Made by a program: the position numbers and the translations under genes. This document shows positions 55,665-64,000 of a stretch of DNA of 64,000 nt, piece after piece (within the stretch, counting starts at the first letter, position 1; each line of letters opens with the position of its first letter). The stretch covers positions 1 through 64,000 of the forward strand of contig JAABSM010000007.1 in NCBI GenBank assembly GCA_011390365.1, given 5' to 3'. Source of the DNA: Gammaproteobacteria bacterium (GTDB taxonomy: Bacteria; Pseudomonadota; Gammaproteobacteria; Chromatiales; Chromatiaceae). The notes below the pieces were generated by a model, which had not been told where the DNA came from, ran no database searches, and saw only the letters and a list, made by a program, of their open reading frames with translations.

Positions 55665-56594
55665 ATGAGCCGAGATCGCTCCTCCAATCTGTTCATGGTC
55701 GTCGCCTGGCTGGTGATCTTCGGTTCTCTCCTGTTGGCGGCGCCCGGCGACGCCATGGTGCTATGGATGCTTGCCGCTGCGGTCATCGCCGGGCTTCCCC
55801 ATGGCGCCCTGGACGCCTGGGTGCTGCGCCAAACCGGGCAGGGGCGCTGGTTCATCGCTGGCCTGCTTGGCTATGCCCTGGCCGCCCTGAGCGTGATTCT
55901 GGCGTGGATTTTTTTCCCGGCGATCCTGCTGGGGGCTTTTCTTTTCCTCGCCGGGTTCCATTTTGCCATTAGTGATCCGCTGGCGCCGACCCGCCGCGCC
56001 GCGCTTTTCGAAGGGCTCGCCCGGGGCGGCGCGCCCCTCGCGACGCCCGCCTTCTTCCATCAAGAGCGAACCGCGGAACTCTTCGGCATGCTCGCAAGCG
56101 GTGGCGCGGGAGAGCGACTGGCGGAGATGCTCGGGCTATTGTTCTGGCCGTGGCTGGCATCCCTGATCCTCGCCCTGGTGCTGGCAAGCCGCGGCGCGCC
56201 GCGGCGCGTCGGTTTCGAGCTGCTGACCCTGCTGGCGCTATTCGCGCTAGTGCCGCCGCTGCCGGCATTCGCGATCTATTTCGCGCTGTTGCACTCGCCG
56301 CGTTCGATGGTCGCCACCCTGCAAAAAACGGGACTGGAGCGAAAGGGGTGGTTTTTCGATGCGGTTTGGCCCACACTCGCGACGATCGCCGCCGCCCTGG
56401 TCATCTTCGCGACGGGGATGGCGGGCGGTTTTTCGGACGCGGGCGTGGTCCGGGTGCTGTTCGTGGGTCTCGCGGCGGTCACCTTTCCCCATGTGATACT
56501 CTGGACCATCATTATTGCAAGAGAGGGTGGAAGCCATCAGAATAGGCGCAATGCGTTGATCGCCGCGGGAAGTGGCGATCGCGGTCGAGAATAA
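55665..56594 (+). CDS. blh: Beta-carotene 15,15'-dioxygenase, Brp/Blh family
   Basis: Blh cleaves beta-carotene into two retinal molecules. The 309-residue protein is integral-membrane with about 7-8 hydrophobic segments. The metal-binding and family motifs are GLPHGALDAW (43-52, His46), GFHFAISD (97-104, His99), LLHSPRS (near 208-214) and FPHVIL (near 274-279). These four His positions match the Brp/Blh signature. Bacteria use Blh to make retinal for rhodopsins. No rhodopsin gene is in this window. Its TAA stop overlaps the ribosome site (TAAGGAGCA) of the next gene, a response regulator. Confidence 0.94.
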   Translation: MSRDRSSNLFMVVAWLVIFGSLLLAAPGDAMVLWMLAAAVIAGLPHGALDAWVLRQTGQGRWFIAGLLGYALAALSVILAWIFFPAILLGAFLFLAGFHFAISDPLAPTRRAALFEGLARGGAPLATPAFFHQERTAELFGMLASGGAGERLAEMLGLLFWPWLASLILALVLASRGAPRRVGFELLTLLALFALVPPLPAFAIYFALLHSPRSMVATLQKTGLERKGWFFDAVWPTLATIAAALVIFATGMAGGFSDAGVVRVLFVGLAAVTFPHVILWTIIIAREGGSHQNRRNALIAAGSGDRGRE

Positions 56595-56611
56595 GGAGCA
56601 ATCATCTTATG
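56592..56611 (+). promoter_or_regulatory. Ribosome binding site overlapping the blh stop codon
   Basis: TAAGGAG at 56592-56598 joins the blh stop to a strong ribosome site, 10 bases before the ATG at 56609. This supports read-through from the retinal genes into the chemosensory cluster. Confidence 0.8.
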
Positions 56612-57409
56612 GCGGGCAGGGAAATCTTTTCAATCATGCTATGCGGCCTGAGCGATCGGGATCGCATGCTGGTCTCCAGCGCGGTGCGTCTCTCGGCGAT
56701 GCGGGCCGGAAAATATGCGATCCACGACCCGAAAGACGACAAGGATCCGCCCTCCCTCTATCTGGTGGACGATACACAGGAGGGCTGGAAGATCTGGAAC
56801 CAGCATGCCGGCAAATACGACAACTACAACGCCCCGGTGCTGATCCTCGGCGATGGAGGCGAAAGCAGCCACAACCACGCCCCCCGCTATCACCTCTTCA
56901 AGCGGCCGGTCGTGGCGACCCGCCTGCTCAAGGCGCTCGACGAGATGACCGTGACCTACTTCGACCGCGGCGTCCTCATCAGCGATGACATCAGCGTCGG
57001 CGAGATCACCGCCATCGGCGGGCAGAGCTGCGCCATCCCCGGCCAGGGCAAACGCGTACTGGTGGTGGACGACAGCGAATCGGTGCGCAAGCTGATGGAG
57101 GTCAAGCTCTCCGCCAAGGGCATCGGCGCCGATTTCGCCGAGGACGGCGAGAGCGCCCTTTCCATGGCCCGCAAGCACGAGTATGACCTGATCTTCCTCG
57201 ACGTGATGCTGCCCGGCATCGACGGTTACGAGGTGTGTCGCCACCTCAAGAAAAACCTGGACATCAAGGGCAAGGTACTGATGCTTACCAGCCGATCCTC
57301 GCGCATGGATCGCCTTCGCGGAAGCCTCTCCACCGCCGACGGCTACCTGACCAAGCCCTTGAGCGGAGAGGATTTGCAAAACGTCCTAGAGGAATATCTT
57401 GAGCTTTAG
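56609..57409 (+). CDS. Two-domain response regulator: receiver-like plus receiver (cluster B, PilG position)
   Basis: A 266-residue protein with the same layout as 19896-20687. Residues about 1-125 look like a receiver-like fold that lost key residues (GLSDRDRMLVSSAVRLS, SLYLVDDTQEGWK, VLILGDGG, ending LFKRPVVATRLLKALDEM). Residues about 147-266 are a canonical receiver: VVDDSESVRK, phospho-acceptor Asp198 (LIFLDVMLP), LTSRSS, YLTKPL. It sits 14 bases after blh and 86 bases before the PilH-like gene, at the PilG position of a Pil-Chp order. The C-terminal receiver could take phosphate from the CheA-like protein at 60317. Confidence 0.82.
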   Translation: MAGREIFSIMLCGLSDRDRMLVSSAVRLSAMRAGKYAIHDPKDDKDPPSLYLVDDTQEGWKIWNQHAGKYDNYNAPVLILGDGGESSHNHAPRYHLFKRPVVATRLLKALDEMTVTYFDRGVLISDDISVGEITAIGGQSCAIPGQGKRVLVVDDSESVRKLMEVKLSAKGIGADFAEDGESALSMARKHEYDLIFLDVMLPGIDGYEVCRHLKKNLDIKGKVLMLTSRSSRMDRLRGSLSTADGYLTKPLSGEDLQNVLEEYLEL

Positions 57410-57495
57410 AGTGATCGTGCGATATAGTTCAGGTTATACAAGAATGGGCTCATCGCGCAATACAAAAATTGTACAAACCGGTATGGAGTTCCCCC

Positions 57496-57855
57496 ATGAG
57501 CAAGCTACTCGTCGTCGACGACTCAACCACCGATCAGAACTATCTGGCGGATATCCTCAGCAAGGCCGGCCACCATGTGTCGCGGGCCTCATCCGGCAAG
57601 GAGGCCATTGAGCGGGCGTTGGCGGAGAAGCCGGACATGATCTTCATGGACGTGGTGATGGAGGACATGGATGGCTACAATGCCACCCGCGAGATCCTGG
57701 AACAGGACAAGGAGAGGGATGTGCCGGTGGTGATGGTGACCAGCAAGAATCAGAAGGCGGACAAGGTATGGGCGCAGATGCAGGGCGCCAAGGGGTATAT
57801 CGTCAAACCCTACACCGAAGAGGACGTGCTGGAGCAGCTGCGCAATCTGCTGTAA
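57496..57855 (+). CDS. Single-domain response regulator, PilH-like (cluster B)
   Basis: A 119-residue receiver with VDDS start, phospho-acceptor Asp52 (FMDVVMED), VTSKNQKADKVWAQ and IVKPYTEED. It is nearly the same type as 9131-9511 in cluster A. The ATG at 57496 has a GGAG site 7 bases upstream (57485-57488). An 86-base gap before it contains AT-rich sequence that could hold an internal promoter. Confidence 0.88.
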   Translation: MSKLLVVDDSTTDQNYLADILSKAGHHVSRASSGKEAIERALAEKPDMIFMDVVMEDMDGYNATREILEQDKERDVPVVMVTSKNQKADKVWAQMQGAKGYIVKPYTEEDVLEQLRNLL

Positions 57856-57891
57856 TCCGCGCCCGCCCTCGGCGGCGAAAAGGTGAACAAG

Positions 57892-58470
57892 ATGACACCA
57901 GACCATCCTTCAATGGATACCACGAAACCGAAGCCCGCCAACACCAACCTGGAGCAGCTCAAGCAGGAGATCCTGGGATACTCCGAGGAGCTGACGGAGC
58001 GGGGCGAGGGCGCGCCGGGACGGCGTCACGGTGGTGATACCTTTCTCCACATCTTCGTCGTTGGCGGCGACGGCTACATGATCCCCGCCGGCGCCCCGGC
58101 GGTAATGGTGCAGGCCGGCAGTGTGCGACGCCTGCCGTTTTCCACCCCCTGGTTCGAGGGGCTGATCCACTACCGGGGCGATCTGGCGCCGCTGTTCGAT
58201 TTGAGCCGCTTCTACGCGCCGAACGGCGACAGGAGCAAGGGGCGCTACATGCTGGTCGTCGGCCATGGCGATGACAAGGCGGCGCTGCGGGTGGAGGAGG
58301 TCAGTACCGTCGCCGCCGAGGCCATCATCGAAGAGACCCGGCAAAGCGAAAGAGAGTTCGTGGTGAGGATTCACAACATCGACGGCAAGAGCTATCGGGA
58401 GCTGGATCTTCAGGGATTGTTCAAGGCGATGGCGGGGCGCTCGATCTCCAATCAGACGGAACCTGCCTGA
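57892..58470 (+). CDS. CheW-domain coupling protein, PilI-like (cluster B)
   Basis: A 192-residue protein. After an unstructured ~50-residue start, residues about 55-185 form a CheW domain: FEGLIHYRGDLAPLFDLSRF is the RGxxxPxxDL core, and YMLVVGHGDDKAALRVEEV follows. It links the MCP at 58498 to the CheA-like protein at 60317. I chose ATG 57892, which has AAAAGGTG upstream; a GTG at 57883 is also possible. It lies 36 bases after the PilH-like gene and 27 before the MCP gene. Confidence 0.85.
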   Translation: MTPDHPSMDTTKPKPANTNLEQLKQEILGYSEELTERGEGAPGRRHGGDTFLHIFVVGGDGYMIPAGAPAVMVQAGSVRRLPFSTPWFEGLIHYRGDLAPLFDLSRFYAPNGDRSKGRYMLVVGHGDDKAALRVEEVSTVAAEAIIEETRQSEREFVVRIHNIDGKSYRELDLQGLFKAMAGRSISNQTEPA

Positions 58471-58497
58471 CGACACCACTGGATTGGAGGAACGAAT

Positions 58498-60297
58498 ATG
58501 CAGATCAAAGACCTATCGATTTCGGCCAAGCTGACCCTGGCGACCACCAGCGCGATGCTGGTGATCTTCTTCCTGGTCTCCGCCGGGGTGGTGGCGATCA
58601 CCATCACATCCGGCGGTTCGGGGCCGATACACCAGGCCCCGGCGGCCAATCCCCAGGAGCATTTCCTCAAGAGCGTTCGTTCGATCGAGAGCGCCGGGGT
58701 GATGCTGTCGAGCATGGTCGCCGATGCGCTGGCCGATGGCGAGGGCCTGGCGCAAGCGGAGAGCCAGCGCCTCAACGAGATGATCGCCCTCGCCAGCAAG
58801 GACCCGGAGATCGCCTACGCGGTGGTCACCTCCGCCAGCGGCGAGGCCCTCGTCGGCAATGGCGCGCCGGGCTCCAGCGCCAATTTCCGGCGCTTTCCGG
58901 TGATGGTCTCGGGCGAGGAGCAGGGCAGGCTGGAGATCGGTCTCAGCAAGCCGCTGAGCGGCGTCGCCGCGGTCGAACCCGCCTCCGAGAGAGCGCCTCA
59001 GGGCAACGACGCCGCCATCGCCACCATCATCGCCATCGTCCTCACCGGCGCGGTGGTCACCGCGATGGTCATTCAGTACGCCATCTACAAGATGACCCAA
59101 CGTTTCATCAATCTTCCGGCCACCCGCATCCAGTTCGCCCTTAGCGAGATGGAGCGGCGGCGGGATTACTCCAGCCGGGTCGAGGCGGAGGCGGACGACG
59201 AACTGGGCGCCACCGTGGAGGCGTTCAACCGGGCGCTGGATTTTCTCGATCGCCAGAACAATCAGCTCAACGACTCGGTGATCGACCTGCTGGAGAGCGC
59301 GGGCAAGATCAGCACCTCCCGCGACCTCACCATCAAGGCGCCGGTGCGCGAGGATATTACCGGCCCCCTCGGCGACGCCCTCAACCGCCTTACCAAGGAG
59401 ACCAGCCGGGTGCTGGAGAAGGTGCAATCGGTGGCGGAACAGGTGGCGTCGGCGGCGCGCGAGGTGCGCGAGCAGGGTGGCCGGGTGGTCGACGTTGCCA
59501 ATCGCGAACAGGAGCTGATCGAGCACACCTCCAAGGAGCTGTCGCAGGCGATCGAGGCGATCGACGGCATCGCCGAACTGGCCCAGCTCTGCAACGACGC
59601 CGCCCAGGAGGCGACGACCTCCACCGGCGAGGCCCTCAACGCGGTGGACAACACGGTAGAGGGGATGAGCGACATTCGCGACACCATTCAGGAGACCGGC
59701 AAGCGCATCAAGCGCCTCGGCGAACGCTCCCAGGAGATCAGCGGCATCGTCGACATCCTCAACTCCTTCGCCGAACGCACCCACGTCCTCGCCATCAACG
59801 CCAGCATGCAGGCGGTCAACTCCGGCGAAGCGGGCAAGGGCTTCGCGGTGGTTGCCCACGAGGTGCAACGCCTCGCCGACAGCTCCCGCTCCGCCACCTC
59901 CCAGATCGCCGACCTGGTCGGCAACATCCAGGTCGAGACCTCGGACGCCATCCAGACCGTGAATCAGGCGATCGAGACGGTCACCGAACAGTCCCGCACC
60001 GTCGAATCCGCCGGTGAGCAGATGCGTATTACCCAGGGCAAGAACAATACCCTCGCCGATTCGGTGCAGCAGATCTTTGCCCGCTCCCAGAATCAGGCCG
60101 CGGCCAACTCCCGCCTGCTGGAACAGATCGGCTCGATGCGTGCCGGGACCACCGAGACCACCAATCAGATCGCCGAGCAGAGCGAGCACACCAAGCGCCT
60201 GGCCGGCTACGCCGAGGAGATGCTGGAGGCGATCCAGATGTTCAAACTGCCCAAGCCGGTCGGCGAGGCCGCCGCCAAGTCCGGCGACAAGGCCTGA
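58498..60297 (+). CDS. Methyl-accepting chemotaxis protein, PilJ-like (cluster B)
   Basis: A 599-residue inner-membrane receptor. Transmembrane 1 is about 12-36, the periplasmic part about 37-165, transmembrane 2 about 168-195, then HAMP and coiled-coil signalling. The tip reads EISGIVDILNSFAERTH then AINASMQAVNSGEAGKG, clearly paralogous to cluster A's MCP. The periplasmic sensor is shorter than that of cluster A and not similar to it, so the two receptors probably sense different things. No periplasmic binding protein gene precedes it. Its position next to the retinal genes makes it a candidate partner for a rhodopsin, but nothing in it binds retinal as far as can be seen. Confidence 0.88.
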   Translation: MQIKDLSISAKLTLATTSAMLVIFFLVSAGVVAITITSGGSGPIHQAPAANPQEHFLKSVRSIESAGVMLSSMVADALADGEGLAQAESQRLNEMIALASKDPEIAYAVVTSASGEALVGNGAPGSSANFRRFPVMVSGEEQGRLEIGLSKPLSGVAAVEPASERAPQGNDAAIATIIAIVLTGAVVTAMVIQYAIYKMTQRFINLPATRIQFALSEMERRRDYSSRVEAEADDELGATVEAFNRALDFLDRQNNQLNDSVIDLLESAGKISTSRDLTIKAPVREDITGPLGDALNRLTKETSRVLEKVQSVAEQVASAAREVREQGGRVVDVANREQELIEHTSKELSQAIEAIDGIAELAQLCNDAAQEATTSTGEALNAVDNTVEGMSDIRDTIQETGKRIKRLGERSQEISGIVDILNSFAERTHVLAINASMQAVNSGEAGKGFAVVAHEVQRLADSSRSATSQIADLVGNIQVETSDAIQTVNQAIETVTEQSRTVESAGEQMRITQGKNNTLADSVQQIFARSQNQAAANSRLLEQIGSMRAGTTETTNQIAEQSEHTKRLAGYAEEMLEAIQMFKLPKPVGEAAAKSGDKA

Positions 60298-60316
60298 CGG
60301 GCGGGTTGGCGCATCC

Positions 60317-63300
60317 ATGACCGGCCAGGACGTCAGCACCGAGCCCTTGCGGCCCCTGATTCAGGCCCTCATCGACGGCGATGAGGGCTTCGATCGCCTG
60401 TGGCTGGAACGTCGAGATTCGCTCGCCGCGCTGGACCACCAGGCACAGGCCGCGCCCCTCGCCGGGCAGTTGATCCGCTTCATCTTCGCCAACCTGGAAC
60501 CGCTTTCCGAATTGCCCGCCAGCGAGGGCAGGAAGCTGGCGAAGCGCCTGATGCGGCTCCTCAACCAGGCGGACCGCATCCTCTCGCAAGAGGCCAAGGG
60601 TTACAGCAAGGAGGTGGCGACTGCCATTGACGGCGTGTTCTGGCCCGAGCCCGCCAAGTTCGAGGTGGTGATCGAGGAGGGCTCGTCCGCGGGTTCCAAG
60701 AAGAACGCCGTAAAAAAGCGATCGGCGAGCGGCCAATCGCCAACCAAGAAATCAACGGCCAAAAAGTCGCCGACGAAGGAAACGACGACCAAGAAGGGCC
60801 CCTCCCCCAAGGCAGCCCAAGCGGTGAAGGCCGCGGACGAGGCCCCCCGCCCTGAGCAACCACCTCCCGCGCCAGGGTTCGAGGAAACACCCCCCGCGTC
60901 AGCCGCGGTTAGCGCGCTGTTCGCACGCTTCGAGGCGTTAGCGGAGCAGGCGGAACCGGCGTTGCTGGAGACGCTGTTGCGACTGATGGAGACGCAAGAG
61001 GCCAACCAGTGGCGTAGAATCTGCGCCCACACCGCCAGCCTGCTGGAGCCCTTCTCCATCGCCGCGGAGATGGTGGGTTTCGCCTCCCTCGACACCTTCT
61101 ACAAGGCGATGGATAGCGGGCTGCGCACCCTCGAGATGCCGGCGCGGGAGGAAGCCCGGGTAGTGAAGATCCAGGCGCTGGCGGATCTGCCGGGGCTGCA
61201 TGCGGCGATGTTTCTGGAAGGTGCTGAGGCGATGGCCGAAATCGCCGCGGCGCTGCTGCGGGCGGTCGACGGCTCCGGTGACCATGAATCCATCATTGGA
61301 TCTCTGGCCGGGGCGACCCCTGAGATCGCCGCCATCGCCGCGGAAGGGGTGATGATCCTGGACGCCGCGGGTATCGAGGAGATGATCGACCAGAACAGCG
61401 AGGCGGCTGGCGAATCGGCCCAGGAGCTGGCGCAAGCGGCGCCCGTACCACAGCAGACCCCGGCCGAGATCCCCGCCGACGGCGGGCTGGCGAGTGAGTT
61501 CGATGAAAGCGCCTGGGGCGACCCGCAAGCACCGTTCCAGGCAGACGAAACAACGGCCGAAAGCGGCGAAGAGGGTGACGAAGCGCAACAAGCCTGCCCC
61601 TTCAGCGACGGGACCATGGAGCTTCTCGGCATCCTTGCCGCCGGCGTCAGTGAGTGCCAGGAGGATCTGGAGCGGCTGGCAAGGGAGCTGGAACAGGCGG
61701 AAGGGGAGGCGTGGGAGAAGGGCGTCAAGCGCTATGGGGATCTGTTGCAACGGCTGGTGCTTGCCGCGGAGACCATCGAATTCGACGCCCTCCACCAGGG
61801 CGCGGAGTGGTTGGCCGCGAGAGTCACGGGATGCCCTGCCACCGCCGATGCGGCGCAACGAACGGATCTGAGTCGCGCCCTGGCCCGCTTGCCGCAAGCC
61901 CTCCTCGATTTTCTCGTCGCCCCCCACAACGACCAAGCCCTGTTGGCCCTGTATGGCCTGTTCGAAGAGACCGGCGCCCTGGAATCCCTGGATGAAAGCG
62001 GCCGCATGGCCTTTCTCGAAGGGCTCAGTCGCGGCCCGGCGGAGGACGATACGCCCCAGGAAGCGCCCAAGGTGAAGGTCGCCGATCTTGTCCTCAAGCC
62101 CGATAGCGACGCCGACGCCTCGGTGCTGGAGAGCGTCGCCAACGAAGGCCCGCGGCTGGCCGGCGAGTTCGCCCAGCTGTTGCAGCAGATCATCGCCGGC
62201 GAAGAGGTCAAGGAGAACCTCCATCGCGCCCAGCGCGCGGTGCACACCCTCAAGGGCTCGGCCAACATCTGCGGGATCCGCGGCATCGCCGTCCTCAGCC
62301 ATCACCTGGAGGACCTGCTCGAACATCTGGGCGAGCGGGGCGAAGCCCCCGATGCGACGCTGGCAAGCGTGCTGGTGGACGCCGCCGACGCCCTGGAGTC
62401 GGCGCTGGAGGTGGTCTTCTCCGGCGAAGCGCATGATCCCAAGGTATTCGCCGATATCCTGGTCAAGGTGGTGGGTTGGTCCTACGCGGTTCGTGCCGGC
62501 GAGACGGAGCCCCAGGCGGTAGCGCTGGAAGGCGCTGTCGAGGAGACACCCGCCCAGGGCGCCGAGGACGACAAAAAGGGGGCGCTCAGCCCAGGCGGGG
62601 CGCAGCTTGCCCCCAGCGCAAGCCTGGTCGACAGCTTGCAGAAACAGATGGGCGAGCTCTCCATCGCCCTGACCCAGGCGGAGTCCCGCCTCTCGGGGGC
62701 GCGGGACTCCGTCGACCAGATGACGGATCAGCACATCCGCAACCTGCGCAACGTTGAGAAGCTGGAAGAGCTGGCGGACATTCGCGGCCTTGGCACCCGT
62801 TTCAGCAACCTCTTCGCCGGCAACGTCGCGGCCAGCGGGGCCGACTACGATCCACTGGAGCTGGAGGAGTACAACGAGCTCTACATCACCACCCGCCGCC
62901 TTCACGAGGGCGAGGCGGACGCCCAGGCCCTGGCCGAGGGCCTCGACCAGGCGATCAAGGTGCTGGAGGAGCTGAGCCAGATCCAACTGCGCCTCAACCA
63001 CGAGATGCAGGACCTCATCGCCGCCGCCCGCCGGGTACCCGTGGGTCAGTATATCCCCCGCTTGCAGCGCGTAGTCCGCCAGACCTGTCGCGCCACCGGC
63101 AAGGCCGCCGAGATGACGGTGGAAGGCAGCGAGCTGGAGGTGGACAACGAGGTGATGGACAAGCTACTGCCGGCGCTGCTGCACATCCTGCGCAACGCCA
63201 TCGACCACGGCATCGAAGACCGTGAAACCCGATTCGCCGCCGGCAAACCCGAAAGCGGGACCCTGACCCTCGGTTTCAAACGGATCGGCAACGCCATCGA

Positions 63301-64000
63301 AGTGGTGTTCAGTGATGACGGCGCGGGCCTCGATTACCACAAGGTGCGGGAGCGCGCGCTCGCCAACGGCATGATCGAGGAGGGCGCCACGCCGACGACG
63401 CGCGAGCTGGCGCTGCTCACCCTCAAGCCCGGCTTCTCCACCCGTTCACAGGTCAGCGAGATCTCCGGGCGAGGCGTCGGCATGAACGTGGTCGACGCGG
63501 CGATCCGCGAACTCAAGGGGGCGCTCTCCATCGACTCCGAAGCCGGTCAAGGCTATACCCTTACCATGCGTGTGCCTACCTCCACCATCTCCATGTACAC
63601 CCTGCTGGTCTCCATCGGCGAAGAGCAGTTCGCCATCCCCGGCAGCGAGGTGAGATATGCCGCGCCCTTTGGCGACGGCGAGGTGGAAGAGGAGGGGGAC
63701 GAACGCTATTTCCGCTATGGCGAGGAACGCTATCCGCTGGAGGAGCTGAGTGATCTGATCGGCATCAAGCGGACCAGCCTGCGCGCCGAGCGCCCGATCG
63801 TGCTGATCGCCTACAGCGACGTCGACGAACGGGCGGTGCTCGCCGACTCCCTCGACGACAGCCGGGTGGTAATCTCCAAGAAGCTGGGTTCCTTCGTACC
63901 ACCCATCCCCGGCGTCTCCAGCGCCACCATCCTGGGTGACGGCGGTATCGTACCGATCCTGGAGTTGCGGCGTCTGCTGCGGCGGGAGGGGATGATTGAG
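60317..64000 (+). CDS. ChpA-like hybrid kinase, cut by window end (cluster B)
   Basis: At least 1228 residues, open at 64000. Residues about 1-110 are a helical start. About 115-170 is a Lys/Thr-rich linker (KKNAVKKRSASG, KKSTAKKSPTK) like histone H1. Several Hpt-like helical domains follow, but only one has an intact H-box (AVHTLKGSANICG, His643). A dimerisation region, ATPase (N-box LRNAIDHG with Asn960, DDGAGLD, GRGVGMNVV) and CheW domain follow. A receiver may lie beyond the end. The ATG at 60317 is 19 bases after the MCP gene. Compared with cluster A it has lost most phospho-His sites, so signalling rate or output may differ. Confidence 0.86.
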   Translation, partial: MTGQDVSTEPLRPLIQALIDGDEGFDRLWLERRDSLAALDHQAQAAPLAGQLIRFIFANLEPLSELPASEGRKLAKRLMRLLNQADRILSQEAKGYSKEVATAIDGVFWPEPAKFEVVIEEGSSAGSKKNAVKKRSASGQSPTKKSTAKKSPTKETTTKKGPSPKAAQAVKAADEAPRPEQPPPAPGFEETPPASAAVSALFARFEALAEQAEPALLETLLRLMETQEANQWRRICAHTASLLEPFSIAAEMVGFASLDTFYKAMDSGLRTLEMPAREEARVVKIQALADLPGLHAAMFLEGAEAMAEIAAALLRAVDGSGDHESIIGSLAGATPEIAAIAAEGVMILDAAGIEEMIDQNSEAAGESAQELAQAAPVPQQTPAEIPADGGLASEFDESAWGDPQAPFQADETTAESGEEGDEAQQACPFSDGTMELLGILAAGVSECQEDLERLARELEQAEGEAWEKGVKRYGDLLQRLVLAAETIEFDALHQGAEWLAARVTGCPATADAAQRTDLSRALARLPQALLDFLVAPHNDQALLALYGLFEETGALESLDESGRMAFLEGLSRGPAEDDTPQEAPKVKVADLVLKPDSDADASVLESVANEGPRLAGEFAQLLQQIIAGEEVKENLHRAQRAVHTLKGSANICGIRGIAVLSHHLEDLLEHLGERGEAPDATLASVLVDAADALESALEVVFSGEAHDPKVFADILVKVVGWSYAVRAGETEPQAVALEGAVEETPAQGAEDDKKGALSPGGAQLAPSASLVDSLQKQMGELSIALTQAESRLSGARDSVDQMTDQHIRNLRNVEKLEELADIRGLGTRFSNLFAGNVAASGADYDPLELEEYNELYITTRRLHEGEADAQALAEGLDQAIKVLEELSQIQLRLNHEMQDLIAAARRVPVGQYIPRLQRVVRQTCRATGKAAEMTVEGSELEVDNEVMDKLLPALLHILRNAIDHGIEDRETRFAAGKPESGTLTLGFKRIGNAIEVVFSDDGAGLDYHKVRERALANGMIEEGATPTTRELALLTLKPGFSTRSQVSEISGRGVGMNVVDAAIRELKGALSIDSEAGQGYTLTMRVPTSTISMYTLLVSIGEEQFAIPGSEVRYAAPFGDGEVEEEGDERYFRYGEERYPLEELSDLIGIKRTSLRAERPIVLIAYSDVDERAVLADSLDDSRVVISKKLGSFVPPIPGVSSATILGDGGIVPILELRRLLRREGMIE

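Noticed and set aside
58498-60297. MCP fused to a rhodopsin, or a phytochrome-type photosensor
   Set aside because: Only two transmembrane segments and no retinal-lysine helix or GAF/PHY domain are seen.
60938-63001. 687-residue open frame antisense to the cluster B kinase
   Set aside because: The opposite strand encodes a continuous Hpt/CheA protein with recognisable motifs, so this is a shadow.

Overview
This is a GC-rich chromosomal segment from a gammaproteobacterium. ZipA is restricted to Gammaproteobacteria. The orders ispF-truD, miaA-hfq-hflX, smc-zipA-ligA and the Pil-Chp gene order pilG/H/I/J/chpA also fit that class. Carotenoid-to-retinal genes, two Pil-Chp-like chemosensory clusters, cyclic-nucleotide proteins, an IPTL-CTERM-type surface protein and many palindromic repeats suggest a free-living, probably aquatic, surface-motile organism. 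Genus cannot be judged from the sequence alone.

Layout. 1-3.3 kb (minus): two tandem cNMP-binding/rhodanese proteins followed by tsaD. 3.3-4.1 kb: repeat-rich spacer. 4.1-9.0 kb (plus): ispF, truD, miaA, hfq, hflX. 9.1-20.7 kb (plus): Pil-Chp-like cluster A (receiver, CheW, periplasmic binding protein, MCP, four-Hpt CheA/receiver hybrid, two CheW-like proteins, two-domain response regulator). 20.9-25.0 kb: hemerythrin-like protein, peroxiredoxin, methylthioinosine/methylthioadenosine phosphorylase, and an H1-like membrane protein. 25.3-33.8 kb: IPTL-CTERM-type protein and queF (minus), then smc, zipA and ligA (plus).

33.8-37.7 kb is an AT-rich accessory block. It opens with a tRNA-Lys 3' fragment that looks like an attachment site. 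It then holds a frameshifted putative phage abortive-infection gene, a PIN toxin gene broken by a repeat, an intact HicBA-type pair, and interleaved copies of two palindromic repeat families. 37.7-42.4 kb: a lipase, a ChaN-PDZ lipoprotein, an M1-like peptidase and a PilZ protein, flanked by two copies of one 100-bp MITE. 42.6-50.0 kb (minus): ubiD, a decayed Rpn-type nuclease, recD, a triple T-fold QueD-like protein and a class III nucleotide cyclase. 50.2-51.9 kb: a DUF302 protein and a periplasmic coiled-coil protein.

52.1-64.0 kb (plus) is the most striking stretch. crtI-crtB-crtY-blh, a complete phytoene-to-retinal route apart from the prenyl diphosphate supply, runs without a break into Pil-Chp-like cluster B (two-domain response regulator, PilH-like, CheW, MCP, CheA hybrid cut by the window end). 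The ribosome binding site of the first chemosensory gene overlaps the blh stop codon. This suggests that retinal synthesis and surface-motility signalling are expressed together, for example for light-guided twitching. No rhodopsin gene is in the window. The cyclase, the two cNMP-binding proteins and the PilZ protein may belong to the same signalling network, because Pil-Chp systems control cAMP in Pseudomonas aeruginosa.
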